The position numbers and the translations under genes were made by a program. Shown here one piece after another: positions 47,429-58,209 of a stretch of 64,000 nt of DNA. How positions within the stretch are numbered: the first letter of the stretch is position 1; every line of letters starts with the position of its first letter. Origin of the DNA: Chlorokybus atmophyticus (taxonomy: Eukaryota; Streptophyta; Chlorokybophyceae; Chlorokybales; Chlorokybaceae); NCBI GenBank assembly GCA_009103225.1, contig RHPI01001737.1:864091-928090 (forward strand), read 5' to 3'. The notes under the pieces were generated by a model. The model was not told the DNA's origin. It made no database searches and saw nothing but the letters and a program-made list of their open reading frames with translations.

Positions 47429-50000
47429 ATGGCCTACCCTCCAGCAGCTCGCGCTGTTAACGCTTTGCCCATTGGCACGATGAGGGTGCCCCAGCCGCAC
47501 ACCGCGCTGCGGAAGCCGGCTGACCCCTTGTCTGGGTCCATAGTGGAGAGCGACTACAAGGACCATCACTATCAACAGCAACAGACAAGTATGTTTTTGG
47601 TTTGCCTTCAATACAGGATTAGCTCGTATGGATCATTCTCACCAATTGACGGGTTCAATTACTTAAGGGTCGACTTGTTCATTTCTAGTGTAGTGCTTTA
47701 CGTGTGCTTTCAACAACAATCACAGTACTTGTTATTTGTGTTTGGCTGCCTGATGTGGTTTCCATTGGCTCGTAAACATGAGCACTTGTTGTTCATGCAT
47801 GTGTATTGCCGTGAGTGACAGCTGATCGCAGCCAAACAGTCATCCACTTACTTACAAGGATCCTTTGCACACAGCACGTTTCGCTGAAGTAAATATCCGT
47901 AGTGTCTGGTGCGTAGCAACAGTTATGTCTTCTGAAGTATAACACCGTGCTCTTCAGCCCATTGTCAAAACAGTTTTTACAGTAAGTTCGCAGGGGTTGG
48001 ACACGTTGAAGTGTTTAGCATGTTTTGAAATTGTGGCTTGCCAACCGCGGAGTAAGTTGTCAGAAGTCAGGTTTCGGCTAGTACAGTTTAACTCAATTAT
48101 AGCCGAGACAACGGTTCAGGTTGGCGGTTGTGCATGTGTTGATCGCTCCGGTTGCTGCCATACTTCTGATGACATCCTTATGCATGCCAGCAAGGTTGTA
48201 TTATTGCATTGGCAGCAGTGACGCTGTGTTAACAATGGTGAGATGGCTTGCAGGTAGCAGCTCTTCACAAGGACCACCACCCTTTCTTACCAAGACATAT
48301 GACATGGTGGATGATCCAGACACAGATTCGATCGTTAGCTGGGGTGCTGAAGACAACAGCTTCGTGGTTTGGAAACCTGCAGAGTTTGCGCGCGACCTGT
48401 TGCCTCTTCACTTCAAGCACAACAACTTCTCATCATTTGTTCGACAGCTCAATACTTATGTACGTGCTTGTTACTTTCAAGTGCACCAAACACGAATTGC
48501 AGTGTCAGGTTATTCCAACATTTTTACACGGCGTACTCGACCATCAACACATCATAATATTGGTGTTTGCATGCAGGGTTTTCGGAAGGTAGACCCTGAT
48601 CGTTGGGAATTTGCAAATGAAGGCTTTCTCAGAGGGCAGAAGCACCTGCTGAAAGACATTCACAGACGGAAACCTACCCAGCAGACTGCTGGGCAACAAC
48701 TTTCTGGGGCCATTGAGGTAAGTACAGTTGTTGAGCTTGTGCTTGTTATTACTGCGCAAGTGCAACAGCTTAGGTGAGCCGTCCGTCCCCGTTTGTTGCC
48801 CATCAGGTTGGGAAGTTTGGTGTTGAAGATGAAGTGGAGCAGCTGAAACGAGACAAGAACTTGTTGATGCTGGAGTTGGTTCGTTTGCGCCAAAAACAGC
48901 AGAACACCGAGCATGAAGTACAGGATGTTAAGAAGAGCATGGCAGCGCTGGAGCAGTCGCAGCGTCAGCTGATGCAGTTCGTAATGAAGGTTGCGCAAAA
49001 CCCTCAGTACCTGGAGCAGGTACGCAATGTGCAAGTAGCTCACAGCACAGTTCAATTGGCTTGCTGCTTTCGCGGCAAGCTTGGTGACGTATTGCTTGTT
49101 TGGTTGCATGCACATGCTGCACACAGTGCGCGACCAACCCCATAATGGCCTGATGTCATGCAGCTGATTTTTTGCCATTGTCAGGTCCTGATGCAGCAGA
49201 AACAGTTAAGCGAACAACAGCGTCTTGCTCGCCGGAAGCGGCAAAGGAGATTGCCCGGACACGACGACGTGTCCACGGCAGACAGCATTCCAGGGCAGCA
49301 GGCGCTTGTTCAGTACAACTCGAGCCAATCAATGTTTGACACTTCAGACATGCTCGCCGCGCTCATCGATAACGATCACTATCCAGCGCCACCGGCACCG
49401 GCACCGGCGACAGGCGGCGTGCTCTTGGATGAGCTTACCACTAGTTCTGGACAGAACCCAACATCATCTACCTCGAACAAGTCCCCAAGGACCAGCGGCC
49501 AAAGCCAGCCCAACGGCAGTACCTCAGAGTTCTCATCGCCCCTCAAACCGCAAGAGAATGGAGCTGGTACGCACACCCTTTCGTCACATGCGCTCGCTTG
49601 TATAGCACCAGCTGCTGCAACTGGCGCTTGACTGCATTAATTGTTATCCCTTGTTTGATTAACTCTTGTTTGATACTTCGTTCTTCTGAATGTTGCAGTG
49701 GTTAAGATGGAGGAAGAGGAGCAGACTCCAGACGATATCCAAGCGCTTCTGAGATTGAACTCCAGCCAACCGGGCAACGAAAACTTCTGGGATTCTTTGC
49801 TGGCTGGCGAAGGCACGCCCATGGGTGAAGCCACCAACATGGCAGGCATATCTGCAACGACTTCAGAAATTATCGATGCAGCCCTGGCAAACCAGCAACT
49901 GGATCAAACTCCAAGCTGGGCCACAGACAGCTTCACGGACCAGTTACGGGACATCATCCCACCATCATCTACAGCCGCCGGGCGTGGAAGCCTGGTTTAA
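47429..50000 (+). CDS. Class A heat shock transcription factor (HSFA1-like)
   Basis: Six exons (47429-47588, 48254-48459, 48577-48717, 48807-49019, 49185-49566, 49699-50000) encode 467 residues. The winged-helix DNA-binding domain spans about residues 61-155: [37 protein letters not shown]. It is split after NTY by an intron at the position conserved in plant HSFs. The HR-A/B coiled coil (about 170-240, [19 protein letters not shown]) has the long class A spacing. A basic nuclear signal, [10 protein letters not shown], follows. An AHA-type activator motif, [11 protein letters not shown], sits near residue 395. It trimerises and activates heat-stress genes. The Gln run before the DNA-binding domain ([13 protein letters not shown]) is encoded across intron 1. 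Confidence 0.93.
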
Positions 50001-51382
50001 CTTTTGGTATCAGGCAGCCCAAGGCTGCGTCTTTCTAATCTAATCGGCTGCTTGCTTTATCACTGGCATGCGTAGGTAGCGTTGCGCCCACGAGCGCTGT
50101 TGGGTAGTAGTAGTCACTGTAATAGTACTTTAACATTGCCCTGTAAAGGATTTCTTTCGCCTCCAGTAATGTGGCGCTATGCGTATTTGTAGTGCTGAGT
50201 GCGACAGCAGCCCAACCTCAGTAAATACATGCAGACTGCTTGCTAGTTCGGCACTTGTTTGTCCACAAGCCCCTGTGCAGGGGCTTGTGGACAGTTTGTC
50301 GTGCTGATTGTCTGAACAGCAATGTGGCTAACTCAACCTGCTTATAAGCAACCGCACGGGAGCTGTTTGCTGGTGTCTATGCGTGATAGGTAAAATACAG
50401 GGACCGGATTACAAGCCTGCTCACGAGCAGAAGCATACTTGTTAACCGCTGTTTAAACAGTGATCGTGTGAGTATGGTGCCAACCAAAGGCAAGCAGTGC
50501 AGCAAATGTGTTGCTGCCTCCCCATTTCATGACTACTACGGTGTACTGGTGCTAACAACCCTTGAGCTGATTGCCTTTGTCTAACACAGAATGCACATGC
50601 TTGTTTGGTTACCAAGCATTGCGCACAAGCGTTAGCTATGCTAGGAGCGCAGTACACCAGCAGAAGTGCCCGCATCCTGCATGCATCGAGCTTAGTGACA
50701 CGCTTGCTTCTGTGCACAGGACGCCTTGTGTACAGGTAGTTACGCATGCATGTTGACTAAGGGGGTAAGGGCAATAGCAAAGGTAGCTACCTGGTTTGTG
50801 TGATAGCCCGGTGGTTAAACAAGTTGCTGGCATGTGGGACTGTGCTTGTGCGTGCGTATTTCATGTAGGCCGTGCAGTGGTAAGTCACATGCACAGCATT
50901 GCATATATAATCTACACTTGTCATCTTTTGCCATATTTGGCCTACTGCTAGCCACAGGTGTCGTTGTCTTCGTCCTCGTCGTCGGCGCCGGCGTCGTTGG
51001 CGTCGGCGGAGGCCGAGTTGTTAAAGGCGGAGGCGGAGGCGGAGGCGGACGCGAGCGTGTACCTTATGAACGGAAAAGCGGGCGCAAGGCTTCAAAAATC
51101 ACAGTGCCTTTAACAGGTGAGAGACACAGGCTGGGTGACTGACAGCTAGGTGACTGCTTTCGCTGTTGCGGTTTTTCTTGAACAGCAGCACACTTGTGCT
51201 GTGTACATGTTGCTTTACGGAGCACGTTTTAGCCAGCATGTTGCAGCAAGCATGCAGATGACACCGTTACTTTGCCGCCCCATTTTCTATTCCCTGCATT
51301 GTTCAAGCCTTGCAGTTACAACGACGATTGTTATGCTGTGCAGCATTTAGCTCAGGCAATCAGTCACAGAGACGAGCCAGGC
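50001..51382 (+). other. Spacer with possible 5' exon of the sulfoquinovosidase gene
   Basis: An open stretch, 50907-51117, contains a hydrophobic segment, SSFAIFGLLLATGVVVFVLV, then a Gly run and a basic patch, ending at a GTGAGA donor. It would be a good signal anchor for the gene at 51383, but the splice phase does not connect. The segment 51321-51382 is open into the ATG at 51383 (YNDDCYAVQH...). Otherwise no gene. Confidence 0.35.
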
Positions 51383-54300
51383 ATGGCGACTGTCGGCGGT
51401 GTCATTCTGCGGCTGATCTGGGGTGTTGTCGGCGCTTATGCTTTCTTCTCCATACCAGAATGGTCCAACAACTTTCAGGTAACACTGCGATTCGCTGGCG
51501 TCTGAGAGAAAAGCTCCCTCATGCTCAGTGATCGCGATGCCTGCAATGCCCTCCCAGCCTTGCAGAGCATGTCCATACAATATTGAGCATCCCACAGTGC
51601 CTGCCACTGCGTTGCAAGTACCATCATTGAGTGGTTACTGTGCCCTGCACGAACCATGGCATGGCATTGGCCATATGGAAATGAGAGTCACTGACTGATC
51701 ATGCATACAGATGTGGTGGACTGCGGCGGTGACGTCTCCCGAGTCACTGCGGTTTCAGCGCGCGGTTGGTCAATTTACGGTTTCATGGGACGGGAGCGTG
51801 TTTGATGTGAGGCACAGTGATGAGCTGAGCCGCAGCCTGTGGTCGTCCATGGCCGGCAAGCCCTTCTTGATACCCGGCAGCGGTGAGCTGCATATCAGGT
51901 TTGAGGCATGCATGGTTGTTCATCCCAAACGGCACACAGATGCTTGTGCTTGCTTCTGTTCCTCTCTGTATACATGACAATGTAGGCTGACACACTGACT
52001 TCTCCATTCGTGTCATCAGTAACAATGTTGTCGCATCTTGTGAACGGAGCCATGCATGTCTTGCATGCTTGTGTGTATGCTTAGTGTCACAATAGTCATC
52101 ATGTGTAGTCATCATGTGTAGTCATCTCATTAATATCATTCTCCTTTGTTGCAGGGCTATTGATGCCAATTATGAAATTACCGACAAGTGGTCAGGGAAG
52201 CTGCTGCATCAATCCCTCGATAGCGTTGAGGACGTATCCGACAAGCAGCTCATTATTAGCGGCCGCTTCTGGGAGGACCGCGACGACAATGTCACCTACT
52301 CCTTGAGCATCCAAGCAATGACAGAGCACACTCTGGCCTTCAAGGCCACCTGGGAACGGTATGCGTGTGAGCGGGTGTACTTGTGTCTGTGTGCAAGTGT
52401 GTCCATTCGCCTAAGTGTGTGTGCGCGTCTGTGTGTGCGTGTTGAAGCAAATGACTATAGCATAGTATCCATGAACAACAAGCTTGTACATGTTGTTATC
52501 TATAGATTTCGCAATCCTTGGGATGATCCAGAGTACACGTACGCGCCGCTGCAGCGCATGGCGCTGCATTTCTCCTGCGAGAAGCAGGAGCAGTTCATGG
52601 GGCTTGGCTCGCAATTTTCATACTTCAACTTCAAGGGCAAGCGCGTGCCTGTCCTCACCTCTGAGCAAGGGGTATGCTGTCTCTGTTGCTATCACGAACA
52701 GCACAGCTGTAATCACTCAACCAGTCACCTTCGCGCAGGTTGGCAGAGGCTTATGGCCCCTTACCGACCTCCTCAACTGGTTTTACAGCGGAGCTGGCCG
52801 TGAATGGTCGGCAACATACTCTGCGGTCCCTTACTACATCTCGTCTTTGAGCCGGTCACTATTTCTTGAAGGTGAGTGTGCGCGCGCTTTCGCGTGTGTG
52901 TGTGCATGTGTGCGCGTACGTGCTCAATCCCTCAACTTTGCAAGTGTAAATGATGAAATGGAAGATGCAGGCTCAGATACAACGTTTCTCTTGCAGGCAA
53001 CGACTACTCCGTCTTTGACTTCCGCAAGCAGGACAGAGTGACTGTGGAGTCTCTTGCTGATAGGCAGGTGTTTCGCTGGCGCGTGATTGCGGGAGCTACG
53101 CCTGCTGCTGTCATCAAGGAGTACACATCGCATGTTGGGCGCATGAAGCCGCTGCCGGATTGGGCGCATCGTCGTGGGGCAATTGTTGGGTTGCAGGTAG
53201 TGTGTGCGCGCGTTTGAATGTGACATATTCACTCGCTCAGGCAGCTGTTGAAACTCCAACCTAACAGGGAGGCACGAGCACTGTCATGAGAAATTATGAA
53301 GCTCTCAAAGCAGCTGGGACTCCAATTGCCGCCCTTTGGCTGCAAGACTGGTCGGGGCAAAGAATCACCCCTTTCGGCAAGAGACTATGGTATGTCTTGT
53401 GGCTCGTGCAGTGCTCTTTCTTGCTCTCTCTCATGTCATAGTGCCATTGCATGTGCACATTGCACATGCACACCTGAGCCGAACGAGCATGTAGGTGGAA
53501 CTGGGAGCTGGATGACCAACGGTATCCCAACTGGGGTGAAATGCTTTGCCAGCTGGACAGCGAAGGCGTGCGTGTCATGACATACACCAACCCGCATCTG
53601 GTTGATGTCGAGGAGAAGGGGTATTTCAAACGCAATCTTTTCAGGTATGCTGAGACAGTCTGTTGCCCTCTTTGGAACGTGGTCATGGTTATGCTTTGCA
53701 CATAAAGAAACTGAGAATGTTTGGCTTGCAGGGAGGCTGCGGACCTCGGTTGCCTTGTGAAGAACAAGACAGGGCAGCCATTCCTGGTGCAAAGCGCAAC
53801 GCCAGACTTCCAGCTTGCTACCGTGGACTTCACCAGCGAGTTCTGCACAGACTGGTTAGTCAATGAGCCGCCATCAGTCTCATGCATCAGTGTGAGTGTG
53901 GCACGCACATTTATGCGCATGCGTGTGTTAACATGCGCGTGTGTGTATGCGTGTGCGTACATGTGTGCATTTGTGTTGTCATGCATGCGTCCTTACCCTT
54001 AGCCTTGCAGGTACGTCAACATCATCCGCAAGAATTTGCTGCAGAGGTTTTCTTGCCAAGGAGGTGACGGAAGCTCTCGCGAGGTGCATGTTGCTGGCTG
54101 GATGGCCGATTTTGGTGAGTTGGTCACCCAGTCACTATAAAGCTCACATCTGTAGCTGTAAGACAACTGATGCGGTGCATGTAAATGTGGTTACACACAT
54201 GGTCAGTTATCCCATGACAGGTGAACACTTGCCATGGGACGGTCAACTTCACTCCGGCGAACCTGCGCATCAAGTGCACAGCAGGTATGTGTCTCAGAGC

Positions 54301-55513
54301 ACCTTCCCGCCAGCCTTCGGTTGCCTCACAGCGTTACAGTTACAGTTAACTGCACTCAGGTATCCTCAAGATTGGGCTGCTGTGAATGCGCGAGCCATTG
54401 CTGAAGAGGGGCTTGAGGATGATATCGTGTTCTTTTCAAGATCCCGCTCCACCCTCAGGTGCATGCTGCTCTATATCGCAAGACTCCTTGATGCTGAAAC
54501 AGCTAAGGCCCAGTAGCAAGTCATATACTAGCCAGCTGGCTTGACAACATGCCTTACCACAACCAATCTATCTTGTACACAACCCTGTGCACACGGTCGC
54601 AGCTCGCAGTACTCCCGGCTTTTCTGGAACGGTGATCAGCTGGTGACTTGGGACGCACATGATGGCATAAAGACGGCGCTGATGGCCACGCTGACGGCGG
54701 GGCTGTCTGGTGTCACGCTAACGCACAGCGACATTGGCGGGTACACCATGCTCAACTCGTGGTACGGCATCTCGTATCTACGCAGCAAGCAGCTGCTCCT
54801 GCGCTGGATGGAGCTCTCAGCATTTGCAGACGCCGTCTTTCGTAGCCACGAGGGCAACCGCCCTGCAGACAGCGTTCAGGTACACAGTGCTGAGCAGAAA
54901 GCTGTCACGTATGCACTTCCAGACCCACGCACATTCGTTTCATCCCCTCACTCCGGCACTTGCTTCCACGTGTTGAATGAAGGCTTGCAGTGTGAACGCT
55001 GGTCAATGTCTAACTATCCGTTTGAACGTGCAGGTATACACCGATGAGGAGACCATGTCTAGCTTTGCCTTGTTTGCCCAAGTACACGCAGCCTTGGGAG
55101 ACTACCGGGCAACGCTGATGGAGGAAGCGTTCGAGACTGGTACGCCCATCACGCGGCACATGTGGCTTCACTACCCCGATGATGCCGACGTCCTCTCGCC
55201 CACCCAGCAGTTCCTTCTGGGCAGGGACCTGCTGGTGGCCCCCGTGATGGACGTCGACAAGACCACTGTAGCGGTCTATTTGCCCGCTGGAGAGGCGTGG
55301 AGCGATGTCATCACCGAGCACGTGTATGGGCCCCTTGACAAGGGCGCCACCTTCACTTTGGATGCTCCACTAGGCCAGCCAGGTCTCCTTATGCGGCGAG
55401 GCGCCTCCAAGCTCGCGCGTGAGGCGGCCTTGAGAGTGAAGAAATTGCTGTCGAGTGGGAAGGCTGCACTCGCACGGGAGGCGGCCTCATCTCGCAGTGC
55501 TGAAGAGCTGTGA
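51383..55513 (+). CDS. GH31 sulfoquinovosidase (YihQ-type)
   Basis: Fourteen exons (51383-51478, 51711-51898, 52155-52358, 52506-52671, 52739-52871, 52997-53196, 53268-53389, 53495-53644, 53732-53854, 54011-54114, 54221-54284, 54360-54458, 54603-54879, 55034-55513) give 801 residues in phase. The nucleophile is Asp494 in GWMADFGEHLPWDG and the acid/base is Asp561 in FWNGDQ. The sulfonate-binding signature of bacterial sulfoquinovosidases is present: Gln329 (GLQGG), Gln355 (LQDW), Arg368 and Trp371 (GKRLWWNW), Tyr597 (SDIGGY). Spacing equals that recalled for E. coli YihQ (Q288, R301, W304, D405, D472, Y508), with offsets +67 and +89. The predicted reaction is hydrolysis of alpha-sulfoquinovosides, the headgroup of plastid sulfolipid. 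Exon 1 encodes a hydrophobic stretch (signal or anchor). The start is uncertain; exon 2 also opens with ATG. Confidence 0.9.
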
Positions 55514-58209
55514 TCGCAGCAACGCCATGGTTATGTAGTCACCCCGTCGTGTTGGGAGGACCTTCAATGCCATGATGCGACGCGCCTGATGGGTGCAAAC
55601 AAATCGCACTGCCGTGAAATAAGAATTATGTCTACGCGCTTGCGAGGCTTCGGGAGTGGAGAGTTTGGGCATTGTGTGGTTGAATCCATACATTCCAATC
55701 ACACAGTTCAGATGCATGTTGCCACCTGCGCTCTGCAGATTGGCCTTTGCTGCTGCTGTTTCTACTGCCCTAGCATGCTACCTGACGGTCTCAGTCTCAG
55801 TGTAGAGCTGTCTTGGGGCAAGCCTTATTACATATTGTTGTAAGATACCTTGTCCCCCACGCTATTTGCATTGCTTGGCTTGCATTTTATGCGTGTGTGA
55901 GCTGCTGGCTTGTTTGCATGACTACCTTGAGCTTATCGTAGCTCTTATGTGAGGTATTTAAATGTGAACAAACCCGCTGTCTGCATACATCCCTCGGCTG
56001 CTGCAGGTTACCACCCTACCTTTCCCATCTCCCTGCTGGCACCCACTGCTATGGCACGCATGCACGCACACACAGGGTAGTGGTTACCTAGTTGGTTGGC
56101 TTATAAACTAACACCCCGGCCAAATTTGTAGTTGTCGCTGTGCTGTGTTATCTACTTGCCGTTGGCCTTGCATGATCTCTCATACCGTATACATGCCGCT
56201 GTACTCTGCAGGTACTGCTGCTGCTACTGCGCCTGTTGTCGGCATTGTGCTTGGTTGGTTGGTGTGCACTTAGCCAGCCAGCCCCTTAGCGCTAGGGTTT
56301 GTACTAGAACTGTGGGTTGTGCGTGATGTTGTTTACAAAAGATGCAAGAGGGAATGCATAACATGCAAACCTACGTGCACATGCAATTCAGCCAACACCG
56401 TGTGCTTGACTGTGCGCTTGCTTGTGTGCTACTACTGGGACCCTCTCTTTTACCTTATACATCACGATTACGGCCATACACGCTTCAGGTACCACACCTT
56501 GCATGCGGCTATACTAGCATACAATCTTTTATACACCCTCAAAAACAAGGTATAATACAATACAAGTCATCTCATCTTGAACTCAATTGTTGCACATGGT
56601 TTGTAGCATATCAACCATTAAGTGTGTCAGCGTTTCATACGCATTTTTGCGTCAGTATTGTCAATCGGGTAATGCGTATTCAAGTAAGATGCACTTACTT
56701 GCGTTAATCAATTTTTGAAGGATTGTGCATTACCGGCGCCTTGACCACTAGGCTATGGCAGCAAAAGTCGCTGCTATAGGAGGAGCCACATGTCTCATAT
56801 ATGCCCCATCCCATATATGTTACAAATTGTTTTTGACGCAGCCATTTTTATGTTTTTCTTTGAACCACAATGTAAATCTAATAAAAATGTATACATGATC
56901 CCTGCGTAGATCACGTGAAACATGCACATGCACAAGATATGACACTTGCAACTTGAACACATGATGTGCCACGAAACTTTCAAGTTCACCAATTGCCGAG
57001 TTTTCAAGTTTAAGCTTTTATTCCAAGTTGTACACCAGCATAAAATTTGCGTATGAATGTCGTATCGGTATATTAGTATGCCGCACACAGATGAGGCCAA
57101 TTGCGATAATTGTAATGATCGCATGATTTTGATATCTTGATCATAAACCGTTTTTAATATTTAATACATAGCTTGTCAAAGTATGACACATGTATGCTGT
57201 TTTAAGTACATATTAGCGACATATATAATTGTTACAAGGGTAAATAAAAATGCATGTCACATAGAGTGAAGAGAAGAATCCCATTTCCCCCATCAATACT
57301 CTGTATTGCTGCCCTGTATCTGCTGTGCTTGTAACTCACATGATGTGAATTGTATTGCAGCAATGCCATACCGGGGGGTAAAATGCAATGTGGGTACATT
57401 GGGGGTACATTGGCAAGGTGCAAATGGCAACCGCAACAGCACATGATGCTGCCCATCAATGCGAGTTGCACAGGTACCAGGTATGCGCGGTGCCGACATG
57501 TCGACGCCAGTCAGCGCAGGCACGTACGCATTAGGGTTTATTTGCAGCGTGGCCCGCGACGTTTTCCAGCGGCGTGGCAGCGGCGGCGGCGGCGGGCGGC
57601 GAGGAGGAGAACGAGGAGGAGCCGGAGGAGGAGGAGGGTGTGTTGTTGCAATACGACGGCTGAGCACAGAGGCGGCTGCTTGGCTGCGTGTCTGAGCTGG
57701 GTGGCATGGCGGCCCCGCATTTCTGATTGAGCACAACAGCAGCTGCACCAGCAGCAGCGCAGACGCTGAAGTGCTGAATCCTGTGGGTGAGTCGCATGCT
57801 GTACTGTCGGCAAATACGGTATTGTCGGCGGATCTAAGTGCATGCCAAGCAGATCTGTGTGCCATCAAGTGGCCATGCAGTGCAATGCCTCAGCCCATGC
57901 CGGTAACTCAAAGGCTCGTGATGTTTATTGAGCTCCGTCTCACGAACTGCCGTCACAATGGGGCTTTCTCCTGTCCACAGAGTTGTTGTTCTGACGGTTT
58001 GACAATGACACGATTGATTGTTCCAAGCAGGAAGTAGCAAGAAAGGTGGAGTTTGCAGCCATGCGTGCTGAGCCTGGACACAATCTTGTTGCAATGCAGG
58101 CATGAACGCCAGTAAGTACAACTGTCAAATGCCAGCTAGCACCAACAAGCTGTACAATTGATGCTAGATGCTCATGCATTGGTGTTCAGCCGCGTGACAA
58201 AGCCCACCC
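55514..58209. other. Spacer between the GH31 and RBR genes
   Basis: AT-rich from 56500 to 57350. A GGC/GAG-rich block at 57530-57650 creates Gly/Arg-rich frames on plus and Ala/Pro/Ser-rich frames on minus; neither is supported by a domain. An isolated pol III A-box-like word, TAGCCTAGTGG, lies on the minus strand at 56755-56745. No gene is called. Confidence 0.35.

Noticed and set aside
54703-54752. Asp of HSDIGGY (Asp593) as the GH31 acid/base
   Set aside because: Spacing from the nucleophile (+99) does not fit. The Asp in FWNGDQ at +67 matches the known enzyme, and Tyr597 in SDIGGY matches the substrate-binding Tyr.
56600-56790. tRNA gene
   Set aside because: Only an A-box-like D arm is visible; no anticodon or T arm can be folded.
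57459-57868. Gly/Arg-rich (plus) or Ala/Pro/Ser-rich (minus) protein
   Set aside because: Produced by a GGC/GAG-rich tract open on both strands; no splice structure or domain.
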